From Hyphomicrobiaceae bacterium (GTDB taxonomy: Bacteria; Pseudomonadota; Alphaproteobacteria; Rhizobiales; Hyphomicrobiaceae), in assembly GCA_021730785.1 (NCBI GenBank), contig JAKFWF010000068.1, positions 1 to 47,048 on the forward strand: a stretch of DNA of 47,048 nucleotides, given 5' to 3'. Numbering within the stretch: the first letter of the stretch is position 1; every line of letters begins with the position of its first letter. The notes beneath the pieces are model-generated. The model was not told the origin of the DNA and did no database searches. It worked only from the letters and a program-made list of their open reading frames with translations. The position numbers were made by a program, and so were the translations under genes. Positions 32,562-42,304 of this stretch are shown here, in pieces.

Positions 32562-33728
32562 TTACGGCGCCGGTACGAGCCTTAGCACCCTGCCGCGCGA
32601 GTTGTCGGTGAGGACGTAGAGATAGCCATCGGGGCCGTTTCGCACGTCGCGGATGCGTTCGCCGAGGTCAGCCAGCAGGTGCTCTTCGGCCACGATTTTC
32701 TCGTTGTCGAGGATCAGCCGGGTCAAATGTTGGCCGGCCAGGGCGCCGACGAAGAGATTGCCCTTCCAGGCGGGAAAGCGGTTGCCGGTATAGAAGGCCA
32801 TGCCGGTGGGTGCAATCGAGGGGGCCCACACGTAGACCGGCTGCTCCATCCCGGTCTTCTGGGTCGATTGATGGAGCTTCGCACCCGAGTAGTCGATGCC
32901 GTAACCGATTACCGGCCAGCCGTAGTTGCGACCCTTTTCGGGCACGTTGACCTCGTCGCCACCGCGGGGACCGTGCTCGACCGTCCACAGCTTGCGGGAC
33001 GTCGGGTGGATCGCCGCCGACTGCGGATTGCGATGGCCATAGCTCCAGATGCCTGGCGCGGCCGTGCCGGGAAAGGTGGGATTGTCGGCTGGAAAGCCGC
33101 CGTCGGTGGTGATGCGCACGACCTTGCCCAGGTGCCCGGTCAGGTCCTGTGCAGCATCGCGCTGGTTGCGCTCGCCCAAGGTCACGAACAGCGTGCCATC
33201 GTCGGCAAATGCCAGCCTGGAGCCGAAGTGCAACCCGCCCGTGCTCGCGGGTTCCTGGCGGAAAATGATCTTGAGGTCGACCAGCCGTGCGGCGCCGGCA
33301 TCCAGTTCAAGGCGTGCGCGCGCAACGCTGGTGCCGTTGGCATCGCTGCCGCGCGGTTCGGCAAAGGTGAAGTAGATCAGCCGCGTATCGGCAAATTTCG
33401 GGTCGAGCGCGACATCGAGCAAACCGCCCTGGTTGATCGCAACGCTTGCGGGCAGGCCTTCGATCGGAGGGGATACCACCCCTTGCCGGTCGATCACGCG
33501 CATGCGCCCGCCGCGCTCCGTCACCAGCATGCGGCCATCGGGCAAGAACTGCAGGGCCCAGGGGTAGGCGAGGCCGGTCGCTACAACCTCGACCTTGAAC
33601 GCCGCCTTGACTGCGGGCTGGGGCGCATTGGTGATCGCAGCTGGCACGTCGGCACGGGTGAAGCGACCGCTCACGAACCCGATCGCCGCGAGCAGGATGA
33701 CAGCCAGCACAATTGCGCGACGTGACAT
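32562..33728 (-). CDS. PQQ-dependent aldose sugar dehydrogenase family protein
   Basis: A 388-residue exported beta-propeller of the glucose/sorbosone dehydrogenase family. A signal peptide (residues 1-22, AIVLAVILLAAIGFVSG) is followed by PWALQFLPDGRMLVTERGG. Later come GHRNPQSAAIHP, WTVEHGPRGGDEVN and NYGWPVIGYGIDY, all hallmarks of YliI/Asd-type enzymes. These are PQQ-dependent and oxidise aldoses in the periplasm. It lies between miaB and phoH, which are usually adjacent, so it is an insertion in a conserved block. GGAG eight bases before ATG supports the start. Confidence 0.9.
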   Translation of the reverse strand: MSRRAIVLAVILLAAIGFVSGRFTRADVPAAITNAPQPAVKAAFKVEVVATGLAYPWALQFLPDGRMLVTERGGRMRVIDRQGVVSPPIEGLPASVAINQGGLLDVALDPKFADTRLIYFTFAEPRGSDANGTSVARARLELDAGAARLVDLKIIFRQEPASTGGLHFGSRLAFADDGTLFVTLGERNQRDAAQDLTGHLGKVVRITTDGGFPADNPTFPGTAAPGIWSYGHRNPQSAAIHPTSRKLWTVEHGPRGGDEVNVPEKGRNYGWPVIGYGIDYSGAKLHQSTQKTGMEQPVYVWAPSIAPTGMAFYTGNRFPAWKGNLFVGALAGQHLTRLILDNEKIVAEEHLLADLGERIRDVRNGPDGYLYVLTDNSRGRVLRLVPAP

Positions 33729-33817
33729 AACCGTCTCCGCCTGGGCCCGGCCAGTGCCGGCGCGCCGCGACTTGGGGAAACGATCCGGCGGAACGCGCCC
33801 TACGCCCTAGCAACGCG

Positions 33818-35203
33818 TCAGGCGGCGTGCAAGGTGCCGGTCAGGCTGTTCTGGCTGGCCGAGGCGATCGCGACCGGCAGGATGCGGCCCAGTGCCGCCA
33901 TGGCGGCCTCCACGTGCACGAGCTGCAGGTAGGGCGTGCGTCCGACGAGATGGCCGTCGCGGCGCCCTGCCCGCTCGAACAGCACGGGTACAACTTGGCC
34001 AATGAAGCCGCTGTTGAACGATTTCTGCTGGACTTCGAGCAGGCTTTGCAACTCGTCGAGCCGCGAAGCTTTCACCGCATCCGGGATCTGCCCGTCCATG
34101 CCGGCAGCCGGTGTGCCGGGCCGGCCGCTGTACTTGAAGGAGTAGGCCTGGGCGAAGCCGATCTCGCGGACGAGGCGAAGCGTCTCGGCAAACTCCGCAT
34201 CGGTTTCGCCCGGAAAGCCGACGATGATATCGGTGGAGAGCGCGATATCCGGCCGCGCCTTGCGGATTCGATCGGCCAGGCGGCGGTAGTCGTCGGCCGT
34301 GTGCTTGCGGTTCATGGCCGCCAGGATGCGATCGGCGCCCGACTGGAAGGGCAGGTGCAGGTAGGGCATCAGCTTGGGCAGGTCGCGATGGGCTGCGATC
34401 AGGTCGCAGCCCATGTCGCGCGGGTGGCTCGTGACATAGCGCAGGCGTTCGAGATCGGCGATGTCGGAGAGCCGCACGAGCAGTTGGGCGAGTGTGCGCG
34501 CCGAGCCGTCCGCGCCCGCGCCATGGTAGCCGTTGACGTTCTGGCCGAGCAGGGTCAATTCGCGCACACCGCGTGCCACCAGGGCTTCAGCCTCGGCGAC
34601 GATATCAGCCACCGCGCGCGAGTATTCTGCGCCGCGCGTATAGGGCACCACGCAAAACGTGCAGAATTTGTCGCACCCTTCCTGCACGGTGAGGAAGGCC
34701 GCGGTCTGGCGCGGACCGGTGCGTGGGGGGAGTGCACTGAACTTGTCGGCTTCGGGGAACTCGGTCTCGACGATGCGGCGGCCGGCGCGGATTTCGCCCA
34801 GCAAATCGGGCAGCCGGTGATAACTCTGCGGGCCGACGACAAGGTCGACCACGGGGGCACGGCGAGCAATTTCGCGACCCTCGGCCTGGGCGACGCAGCC
34901 CGCTACCGTGACGATGGTGGTTTTGCCTTCTGCCGCCCGCCAGGCCTTCACGTCGCGGATGCGGCCGAGGTCCGAATAGACCTTTTCTACAGCCTTTTCA
35001 CGGATATGGCAGGTGTTGAGGACGACAAGGTCGGCATCCGCCATGTCGGTCGTTTCGGCGAAGCCGGCAGGAACAAGCGCCTCGACCATGCGCTCACTGT
35101 CGTAGACGTTCATCTGGCAGCCGAACGTCTTGACGAACACTTTCTTCGGCGGCGCCGCAGGCAGCGCGCCGGACGTCCCACGCAGTAGTTCTTCGCTACT
35201 CAT
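33818..35203 (-). CDS. miaB: tRNA ms2i6A37 methylthiotransferase MiaB
   Basis: A 461-residue radical SAM methylthiotransferase. The N-terminal UPF0004 cysteines are in FGCQMN (C29), NTCHIREKA and [10 protein letters not shown]. The radical SAM triad is in [18 protein letters not shown]-terminal TRAM domain binds tRNA. It adds the methylthio group to i6A37. The ATG at 35203 is chosen because AGAGGGA lies about ten bases upstream; an in-frame ATG at 35284 would add 27 unconserved residues. Order plsC-miaB is conserved in the group. Confidence 0.94.
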   Translation of the reverse strand: MSSEELLRGTSGALPAAPPKKVFVKTFGCQMNVYDSERMVEALVPAGFAETTDMADADLVVLNTCHIREKAVEKVYSDLGRIRDVKAWRAAEGKTTIVTVAGCVAQAEGREIARRAPVVDLVVGPQSYHRLPDLLGEIRAGRRIVETEFPEADKFSALPPRTGPRQTAAFLTVQEGCDKFCTFCVVPYTRGAEYSRAVADIVAEAEALVARGVRELTLLGQNVNGYHGAGADGSARTLAQLLVRLSDIADLERLRYVTSHPRDMGCDLIAAHRDLPKLMPYLHLPFQSGADRILAAMNRKHTADDYRRLADRIRKARPDIALSTDIIVGFPGETDAEFAETLRLVREIGFAQAYSFKYSGRPGTPAAGMDGQIPDAVKASRLDELQSLLEVQQKSFNSGFIGQVVPVLFERAGRRDGHLVGRTPYLQLVHVEAAMAALGRILPVAIASASQNSLTGTLHAA

Positions 35204-35359
35204 GACAGTGATCCCTCTGGCGCCCACTGTATCGCGCGCAAGTTCCCGTTCGGTTACGATACGCGGTTGTGACAGGTCTGTCATTAATTTGTTGCGTTGC
35301 ACCAAAGTCGTACACAAATGACTATTCCATAGACCGTTAGGCTATGTTGCACCGCCGCA

Positions 35360-36265
35360 TTAGGTCCATTTCGCCGACTGTTTTGCCACCACCGCACGCG
35401 GTCGCGCCAGTTCGGGCGAAGGCGTGGTCACGACGACCGGGGCGTCCGCCGGGATGCTGCGCAACAGTCTCACTACGGACTGTCTGAGCTCGGCTTCCAG
35501 GTGGCGGCTGAGTGCCTTGCGGTCGGCGAAGGCGTCAAGCGCGACCGGCGGGCCGATCAAGATGCGCACGTCGAGCGGGCCGGCTTTCAGCAGCGACCAG
35601 GCGTGGCCCCCCATTTCCATGTCGCCATACCAGCCGACCAGCGGGCGCTCGGCGCGACCGATGGGGAGGCCATGCAACTCGCCGTAGACCACGGCGCAAG
35701 TCTGCACCACGGTGTGTGCCGGCGCAGCGCCGCCTTTTGCCGTCGGCATCACTGCGCCAAACAGCGACGTGCGCAGCGGCAGCACGCGCAGCCCGTCTGA
35801 CGACGTGCCTTCTGCAAACAGAACCAGCGCGTCGCCCTGCGTGAGCCGCGCCGTCATCTCGGACGTCGTCTCGCCGACCGCCGTGCGCCGCGTGCGGTCG
35901 ACGAAGACGCTGCGCTGGAGGCGGGCGAGTTGCGATACGAACGGCCAGCCACCGACCTCCTTCTTGGCGATGAAGGAGACGGGCGCCATCGCCGACAGCA
36001 CCGGGATATCAAGCCACGTGGAGTGGTTGGCGACGACCAGCACGGGCGTATCGCGTGCCACGGCACCATGGATTGACAAGCGGATGCCAAGGATCCAGCA
36101 CACCTGCCGGTGATACCAGTGCGGGAAGCGCCGAGCTGCACGCATGCTGGTCCGCAGCAGGATGGCCTGGACCGGCATCAGCGGCAGGGTGAGGGCGGCA
36201 AACGCGGCCAAAATCCAGATCGCGCGCCATTTTCCGGTGTCGTGTGGGGCAGGGGCATCGGTCAT
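35360..36265 (-). CDS. plsC: 1-acyl-sn-glycerol-3-phosphate acyltransferase PlsC
   Basis: A 301-residue acyltransferase with an N-terminal membrane segment (about 15-40). The catalytic motif is NHSTWLD (HX4D), with FAEGTSSDG as the acceptor-site motif. It makes phosphatidic acid. ATG 36265 overlaps the puuD stop as ATGA, so translation is coupled to a urate hydroxylase gene, an unrelated function. The next gene downstream is miaB. Confidence 0.92.
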   Translation of the reverse strand: MTDAPAPHDTGKWRAIWILAAFAALTLPLMPVQAILLRTSMRAARRFPHWYHRQVCWILGIRLSIHGAVARDTPVLVVANHSTWLDIPVLSAMAPVSFIAKKEVGGWPFVSQLARLQRSVFVDRTRRTAVGETTSEMTARLTQGDALVLFAEGTSSDGLRVLPLRTSLFGAVMPTAKGGAAPAHTVVQTCAVVYGELHGLPIGRAERPLVGWYGDMEMGGHAWSLLKAGPLDVRILIGPPVALDAFADRKALSRHLEAELRQSVVRLLRSIPADAPVVVTTPSPELARPRAVVAKQSAKWT

Positions 36266-37443
36266 TGCGGTGCTCTGACCCAGCTTGCCAGAATGCCACG
36301 CTCGGCCGGCGTGATCTCGGTGATGTTGCCGGGCGGCATGGCGTTGGTCAGGACGCTGTGCACGGCGATCTGGTGCCGGTGGGCGGCAATGTGCGCGGCC
36401 GTGTCGAGTTGCACGCCCTTTGGCGCGCGTCCGATCCCTTCCCACGCCGGTTCGGCTGCATGGCACACGCTGCAGCGGGTGAGGATCACCTCCTGGGCGG
36501 CAGCGAACGTCACGGGGTTGCCCGCGCGCTTGACGGGGTGGACCGGGTAGGTCGACAATCCCACGATGCCAAGCCCGCAGGCCGCCGCAACGGCCCACGT
36601 CCACCAGGGTGAGGGCAGTCCCTTGTGACGGGTGTTGTAGAAGTGCCGGATCACGGCGCCAATCACCAGGACGAGCGCCAGGATGAGCCAGCTGAACCGC
36701 GTCGCGAAGGCCAGCGGATAATGGCTCGAGATCATCAAGAACACGACCGGCAGCGTCAGGTAGTTGTTGTGCAGCGAGCGCTGTTTGCCGATCGCCCCCA
36801 GGCTGGGGTCGGGCGTGCGGCCGGCGATCAGGTCGGCCACCACCTTGCGCTGGTTCGGGATGATGATCATCGCCACGTTGGCAACCATGATGGTGCCGAT
36901 GGCAGCGCCCATCTGCATGTAGGCGCCGCGACCGGAGAACAGCAGCGAGGCGGCGAATGCCATCGCCACCAGGAAGGCGAAGCCGACGCCTGCCAGGGCC
37001 GTGTCGTTGTGTCCCAAGGGCGACTTGCACAGCTGATCATAGGCAACCCAGCCGGCGCCGATGCCGGCGATGCTGATCGCAACGGCCTGCGCGGGCGACA
37101 GTGCCGCCACGTTGTGGTCGATCAGGTACAGGCGGCTCGAGAAATAATAGACGATGACGAGCAGCGCCATGCCGGACAGCCACGTGGCGTATGCCTCCCA
37201 CTTGAACCAGGTGAGGTGGTCCGGCATGCGGGCGGGCGCCACCAGGTATTTGACCATGTGATAAAAGCCACCCCCGTGCACCTGCCAGGCTTCGCCATGG
37301 GCACCGGCCGGCAGGTCGTCGCGCTGCTGCAGGCTCAGATCGAGATGGATGAAATAGAACGAGCTGCCGATCCAGGCGATGCCGGCGATCACGTGTAGCC
37401 AGCGCACGGCAAAGCTCATCCATTCCCACAAGATCAAGTCCAC
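36262..37443 (-). CDS. puuD: Urate hydroxylase PuuD (membrane urate oxidase with cytochrome c)
   Basis: A 393-residue membrane protein. The N-terminal urate-oxidase domain (residues 1-290) has about eight transmembrane segments and HLTWFKWEAYATWLSG. The C-terminal cytochrome c domain carries CSVCH (324-328) and an AMPPGNI axial-methionine segment. PuuD oxidises urate to 5-hydroxyisourate using a quinone or cytochrome chain instead of oxygen. No other purine genes are nearby. It shares the ATGA junction with plsC. Confidence 0.92.
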   Translation of the reverse strand: MDLILWEWMSFAVRWLHVIAGIAWIGSSFYFIHLDLSLQQRDDLPAGAHGEAWQVHGGGFYHMVKYLVAPARMPDHLTWFKWEAYATWLSGMALLVIVYYFSSRLYLIDHNVAALSPAQAVAISIAGIGAGWVAYDQLCKSPLGHNDTALAGVGFAFLVAMAFAASLLFSGRGAYMQMGAAIGTIMVANVAMIIIPNQRKVVADLIAGRTPDPSLGAIGKQRSLHNNYLTLPVVFLMISSHYPLAFATRFSWLILALVLVIGAVIRHFYNTRHKGLPSPWWTWAVAAACGLGIVGLSTYPVHPVKRAGNPVTFAAAQEVILTRCSVCHAAEPAWEGIGRAPKGVQLDTAAHIAAHRHQIAVHSVLTNAMPPGNITEITPAERGILASWVRAPQ

Positions 37444-37560
37444 ATGGTCTCTCCGAGCCCCAAGGGCGATGCAGCCTCATGTTAACGTCCGGTTTACTTC
37501 TATGCGTGCGACTGGGGATAAGAACAGAGGCGAGTCGCGCAATTCCCCGGAGCCCGTGAC
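37444..37560. promoter_or_regulatory. Divergent puuD/xerC control region
   Basis: A 117-base gap between the puuD start (leftward) and the xerC start (rightward). GGAG about ten bases before ATG 37561 supports the xerC start. No clear sigma-70 hexamers or operators were recognised. Confidence 0.35.
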
Positions 37561-38523
37561 ATGTCCGATCAGGCCGCACCCGCTGCCATCGACGAGGTTC
37601 TGCCGCTCGGCGACGAGGCAGCTTCGCTCGTCGACGCATTCCTCGACCACCTGGTGCGCGACCGTGGCCTAGCCGAGCGCACGGCGGAGGCCTATGACCT
37701 CGATCTGCGCCAGTTCCTGGCCCACATCCAGTTCGAGCGGGGCCGCCCGACCGTCTGGAGCGACCTTGAACGCCTCGATGCGCGCACGATCCGCGCCTTC
37801 CTCGCGCGCCGCCGCCGCCAGGGCATTACCGGCCGCACGCTCTCCGGCACGATGTCGGCCTTGCGCATGTTCTTCCGCTGGCTCGAGGCGCAGCAGGTGA
37901 TCAAGAACCGCGCGGTTCACACCATCGCCATGCCGAAGGTGCCGCACGGAGTGCCAAAGCCGCTGACGGTTGCGCTCGCTGCCGAAGTGATGACTGAAGC
38001 CGGAGCCAACGCCGAAGCCGAGTGGATCGCTGCGCGCGACACGGCGGTCATGCTGCTGCTCTACGGCTCGGGTTTGCGCATTTCCGAGGCGGTCGGCCTG
38101 CTGGTCAAGGATATGCCGTCACCCGAGCGCGATGTCCTGCGCATCGTCGGCAAGGGCGGCAAGGAGCGCGTCGTTCCGGTATTGCCTGTGACGATCGCGG
38201 CGATCGAGCGCTACGCGGCGCTGGTGCCCTATCCGCTGGAACGCGACGACGAGTTGTTCCGCGGTGCCAAGGGTGGCCCGCTGTCGCCGCGCCTGATCCA
38301 GCTGGCGATCGAGCGCATGCGAGGCACATTGCGGCTGCCGGCGAGTGCGACGCCGCACGCGCTGCGCCATTCGTTCGCGACGCACCTGCTGTCGGCCGGT
38401 GCCGATCTGCGCCAGATCCAGGAACTGCTCGGTCATGCTTCGCTGTCGACGACGCAGGTCTATACGGAGGTCGACCGCGACCGCCTGCTCGCCGTTTACG
38501 ATGCCGCCCACCCGCGTGGGTGA
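37561..38523 (+). CDS. xerC: Tyrosine recombinase XerC
   Basis: A 320-residue tyrosine recombinase. All catalytic residues are visible: R173 (GSGLRISEA), K198 (GKGGKERVV), H267-x2-R270 (HALRHSFATHLL), H292 (LLGHASL) and Y301 (TTQVYT). With XerD it resolves chromosome dimers at dif. XerC is preferred to XerD by the N-terminal ERTAEAYDLDLRQFL segment, but the distinction is not secure. It ends 6 bases before the convergent thioesterase. Confidence 0.92.
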   Translation: MSDQAAPAAIDEVLPLGDEAASLVDAFLDHLVRDRGLAERTAEAYDLDLRQFLAHIQFERGRPTVWSDLERLDARTIRAFLARRRRQGITGRTLSGTMSALRMFFRWLEAQQVIKNRAVHTIAMPKVPHGVPKPLTVALAAEVMTEAGANAEAEWIAARDTAVMLLLYGSGLRISEAVGLLVKDMPSPERDVLRIVGKGGKERVVPVLPVTIAAIERYAALVPYPLERDDELFRGAKGGPLSPRLIQLAIERMRGTLRLPASATPHALRHSFATHLLSAGADLRQIQELLGHASLSTTQVYTEVDRDRLLAVYDAAHPRG

Positions 38524-38529
38524 GGCGCC

Positions 38530-38976
38530 CTACCCGGCCACACGCATGAACGTGCCTTGAAGCAACGCGACCACTTGGCGGTTGTCGCCATCGATCGCCG
38601 TGATATCGACGCGCGCCACTGTCACCGATTTGCCGGCACGCAGGACCTGCCCCTCGGCCCGCAGCAGGGTGCCCAGCGCTGGTCGCACGAAGTTGATCTT
38701 GTATTCGACGGTGACGACATCACTGCCGGCCGGCATCAAACTGAGCGCGGCATAGCCACCGGCCGAGTCGGCGATCGCCCCGATTGCGCCGCCGTGGAAC
38801 AGCCCCTGCTGCTGCGAGCTGCCGTTACTGCGCTGCAGCTCGATAACGACCCGCCCCGGCAGAACCGTCGCGATCCTGGCCCCGATCGTCCACATCAGGC
38901 CTTGGCGCGCGAAACTGGCGCGCACTGCCTCTTCGAACGAAGGATTGGCCGATTGGAGCGCGGTTTCGTCGGACAT
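38530..38976 (-). CDS. PaaI-family hotdog thioesterase
   Basis: A 148-residue hotdog-fold protein. The family motif LFHGGAIGAIADSAGGYAA and VVTVEYKINFVRPA are intact. Members hydrolyse acyl- or phenylacetyl-CoA; the substrate is unknown here. ATG 38976, with AGGA ten bases upstream, is preferred to a GTG at 39024. Confidence 0.85.
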   Translation of the reverse strand: MSDETALQSANPSFEEAVRASFARQGLMWTIGARIATVLPGRVVIELQRSNGSSQQQGLFHGGAIGAIADSAGGYAALSLMPAGSDVVTVEYKINFVRPALGTLLRAEGQVLRAGKSVTVARVDITAIDGDNRQVVALLQGTFMRVAG

Positions 38977-39149
38977 GGCGGACGGGTCCTGGTACGGCGG
39001 GATCTTACGCTGTGCAAGAGCCACGATAGCGTGAATGCCGGGCTTTGCGCGAGCCGGTCACTGCGCCCCTTGATCGCGGCCCCGGAAGCGTTACTTTGAG
39101 TGCCACACAGGCGCCGCCACGCTCTCAAGGCCGCGCGCAAGGAAGTCTC

Positions 39150-40187
39150 ATGTCCGTTTCGCCGTCCCCGCTCACGCCATTCCCGTTGCCAGTGTCCATG
39201 GTCGACCCGTTCGGGCGCCACGTCAGCTATCTGCGCGTGTCGGTGACCGACCGCTGCGACTTCCGCTGCGTCTACTGCATGTCCGAGCACATGACGTTCC
39301 TGCCGAAGGTAGACCTGCTGTCGCTCGAAGAACTCGACCGGCTGTGTACGGCGTTCGTGCACAAGGGGGTGCGGAAGCTGCGCATCACGGGCGGCGAGCC
39401 GCTCGTCCGGCGCAACATCATGTGGCTGTTTCGCGCGCTGTCGCGGCATCTGGGCACGGGTGCGCTCGAGGAACTGACACTGACGACGAACGGCAGCCAG
39501 CTGCCGAAATTTGCGCAGGAACTGGCCGATTGTGGGGTCAAGCGCATCAACGTGTCGCTCGATACGCTCGATGCCGACCGCTTCAAGGCGATTACGCGCT
39601 GGGGCGAGTTGGCCCAGGTAGCGGCTGGCCTCGATGCGGCAGCCAAGGCCGGCCTGCAGGTCAAGATCAACGCGGTCGCACTCAAGGGCGTAAACGAGTT
39701 CGAGATCGTCGACTTGGTGCGTTTTGCGCACGATCGCGGCGCCGATCTGACCCTTATCGAGACTATGCCGCTCGGCGATATCGACGGTGACCGAACAGAT
39801 CAGTACCTGCCTTTGTCGATTGTGCGCGCGCGGCTGATGGACGAGTTTACGCTCGAAGACATCCCCTATCGCACCGGCGGCCCGGCGCGTTACGTGCGTG
39901 TCAAGGAGACCGGTGGCCGGCTCGGCTTCATCACGCCGATGACGCACAATTTCTGCGAAAGCTGCAACCGGGTGCGCCTCACCTGTACGGGTACGCTTTA
40001 CATGTGCCTCGGCCAGGACGACGCGGCCGACCTGCGCAGCGTGTTGCGCGCCTCGACGGACGATGCGGCCCTGTCACGTGCCATCGACGAAGCAATCTCC
40101 CGCAAGCCCAAGGGGCATGATTTCATCATCGACCGCCGCTCGAAGAAGCCAGCCGTCGCCAGGCACATGAGCGTCACGGGGGGGTAG
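39150..40187 (+). CDS. moaA: GTP 3',8-cyclase MoaA
   Basis: A 345-residue radical SAM enzyme for molybdopterin synthesis. The N-terminal cluster is C36-x3-C40-x2-C43 in [11 protein letters not shown]; the C-terminal cluster is in [15 protein letters not shown]. It ends in GG, as MoaA proteins do. AAGGAAG five bases before ATG fixes the start. It would supply cofactor for the molybdoenzyme at the window start, but lies far from it. Confidence 0.97.
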   Translation: MSVSPSPLTPFPLPVSMVDPFGRHVSYLRVSVTDRCDFRCVYCMSEHMTFLPKVDLLSLEELDRLCTAFVHKGVRKLRITGGEPLVRRNIMWLFRALSRHLGTGALEELTLTTNGSQLPKFAQELADCGVKRINVSLDTLDADRFKAITRWGELAQVAAGLDAAAKAGLQVKINAVALKGVNEFEIVDLVRFAHDRGADLTLIETMPLGDIDGDRTDQYLPLSIVRARLMDEFTLEDIPYRTGGPARYVRVKETGGRLGFITPMTHNFCESCNRVRLTCTGTLYMCLGQDDAADLRSVLRASTDDAALSRAIDEAISRKPKGHDFIIDRRSKKPAVARHMSVTGG

Positions 40188-40309
40188 GTTGCAACGCACG
40201 CGCAGCCCTGGCGCGCGGATACGCGGCCCAAGTGCTGCGTTTGCTTTGGCTGCCATCTGTCGATAGGGTCCGAGCTTGAGAGTTACCCCCGCAACCGATG
40301 GAGCAACCC

Positions 40310-40912
40310 ATGGCTTTCAAGCTGCCCGAACTGCCCTATGCCTATGACGCGCTGGCCCCCTATATGTCGGTCGAGACGCTGCAGTTCCACCACGACAAGC
40401 ACCATCTGGCCTACGTCGATAACGGCAACAAGTTTGCCGGCGCCGGCACGAAGTACGATGGCAAGTCGATCGAGGACATCTGCAAGGAAGCGTTTGCCGC
40501 CAAGGACATGCCGGTCGTCAACAACGTCGGTCAGCACTACAACCACAACCACTTCTGGAAGTGGATGAAGAAGGGCGGCGGCGGCAAGTCCCTGCCCGGC
40601 AAGCTCGCCGGCCATGTGACGACCTACGGCGGCTACGACAAGCTGCGCACCGACTTCGTGCAGGCCGGCGTTACGCAGTTCGGCTCGGGATGGTGCTGGC
40701 TCGCGGTGAAGGGTGGCAAGCTCGAGGTGATGAAGACTCCCAATGGCGAGAACCCGCTGATGCACGGTGCGAGCCCCATTCTCGGTTGCGACGTGTGGGA
40801 GCACAGCTATTACATCGATTATCGCAATGCCCGCCAGAAGTATCTCGAGGCCTTCGTCGACCACTTGGTCAACTGGGACCATGTCGAGGAAATGCTCGGA
40901 CAGGTGAAGTAG
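40310..40912 (+). CDS. sodB: Superoxide dismutase (Fe/Mn type)
   Basis: A 200-residue Fe/Mn superoxide dismutase. Metal ligands lie in HHDKHH (first His), NHNHFW, and CDVWEHSYYIDY (Asp and His). Fe and Mn forms cannot be told apart with confidence; the sequence looks cambialistic or Fe-type. ATG 40310 is preferred to ATG 40298, since GGAG (40300-40303) is correctly spaced before the former. No signal peptide, so cytosolic. Confidence 0.94.
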   Translation: MAFKLPELPYAYDALAPYMSVETLQFHHDKHHLAYVDNGNKFAGAGTKYDGKSIEDICKEAFAAKDMPVVNNVGQHYNHNHFWKWMKKGGGGKSLPGKLAGHVTTYGGYDKLRTDFVQAGVTQFGSGWCWLAVKGGKLEVMKTPNGENPLMHGASPILGCDVWEHSYYIDYRNARQKYLEAFVDHLVNWDHVEEMLGQVK

Positions 40913-41071
40913 GCCAGCCAACCTTGGTGGCGATCGGGCGGCGCGCGCACAAACGTCCGGAGCCCGCATCGCCGCCAAGCCGCGCCTGGGCACGACGTCA
41001 CGATTGGCGGGAAAGACCTGTCAATCGGCGCGGATCAAACCGAGTGAGGCGCGTCGCAGTCCCGATCACAC

Positions 41072-41275
41072 TTGCACATGCCGAAGAAGCCAACTCTCAC
41101 CGAAGCTGCATTGCAGGCGCTCGGCCCGAAGACGCTCGCTGCGCTCGAACTCGAGGCGGGCGATTGCGACAGCTCGCTCGAGAAGAAAGTCTGCATGGTG
41201 CTCGTCGCGAAGGAGGGCGCAGGCGCGCTCGATGCCGAGCTTGGCAAGCGCATCAAGAGCCTGACGACCGGATAG
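41072..41275 (+). pseudogene. Truncated DUF6880-like gene, N-terminal fragment
   Basis: A 67-codon frame whose protein (PKKPTLTEAALQALGPKTLA, then a Lys/Glu/Leu-rich helix to KRIKSLTTG) resembles the N-terminus of DUF6880 proteins, which normally run to several hundred residues. It ends at a TAG exactly where the opposite-strand amidohydrolase also breaks off, near 41268-41275. So a rearrangement has joined two gene pieces. The fragment may still be translated. Confidence 0.55.
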
Positions 41276-42304
41276 TCGCTGGCAAAAACGAGACGGTCGG
41301 CGCCGATCCAGTCGATGACGTCGTTGAGATGACGGCGGTCGTCGGGCTCTACCATCGGCTGCGTCGAGAGGTAAATGTGGTCGCGGATGTATTCGGACGG
41401 CTTGCGCTTCAAGTGAGGGACTTCGCTGCGCATGCGCTCGTAGAGCTTGTCGAGGCGCCAGGACAGTGCTGGCAGCCAGCCAAACCCGCCCTCGACGATC
41501 ACGGCCTTCAGTTTCGGAAAGCGCTCGAAGACGCCTTCGATGACGAGGCTCGTGACAACCGTCTGGCACGACGTCGAGTGGCCTGCCCCTTCCTCGATGT
41601 AATGGGAGGGCCAACCGGTGCCGGTGTAGGGATGTCCGCCGGCGCCGAACACATGGAAGGCGACCGGCAGGCCGTAACGCTCCGCAGCAGCATAGATCGG
41701 ACAATACCGCGGGTTGCCGAGCGGCTCCTGGCTGCGCGTCAGCAAGAACACCTGCGCGTAGTGCTTGTCCGGACCGAGCGCTTCGATTTCGGCGACCGAC
41801 GCGGCCGCATCTTCGAACGGCACGACGATGGAGGCCTTGAGGCGCGGCTCAGGGATCGCCATGACGTCGCGCTGCCAGCGGTTGATGCCGCGGGTCAGCG
41901 CCACCACTGAGACCCGGATTGATCTCGCCCTGGCCGGTCAAGCCGAGCGGTCCCATGATGCCGGTCTCAATGCCGTAAAGGTCGAGATGCTGGTGCTGCA
42001 GCAACTTGAGGTCGGAGCCCGGAATGGCGCCGCCTTCGGGTCAGGCGTCGCGGCGCGAGGCACGCGGGCACGCCTTGGGGTACGGTTCGAAGTTGGTGCC
42101 GTGGCGTTTGCGCGAGCCGTAGGTCGTCAGATGCTCGAACCACGCGTGTTCGATGAACGGCTTGAATTCGGTGAGGCTCGCGGGTGCGGTGTGAATGTCG
42201 CCGTCGATGATTTTCAAGCGGTTGGCGGCAGTCGATGGGCGGCCGTCGACTGGACCGGGTGCAGCGTCGCGGACGTCGTCACGCGGGTTGAGGTCAAGCG
42301 GCAT
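41268..42304 (-). pseudogene. Amidohydrolase (COG2159-type) pseudogene
   Basis: The N-terminus LKIIDGDIHTAPASLTEF, including the DxH metal motif, begins after an ATG at 42304. An in-frame TGA (42041-42043) follows SRRDA where relatives have Trp. Beyond it the same frame continues (PEGGAIPGSDL). Near 41908 a frameshift moves coding to another frame, which continues VALTRGINRWQRD to RLVFASDYP. There it ends at the breakpoint with the DUF6880 fragment, so the last 50-80 residues are lost. At least three lesions. Confidence 0.8.

Noticed and set aside
41035-41267. C-terminal extension of the amidohydrolase frame (RLPSSASSAPAPS...)
   Set aside because: Ser/Ala-rich sequence that is the antisense of the DUF6880-like fragment, not the amidohydrolase C-terminus.
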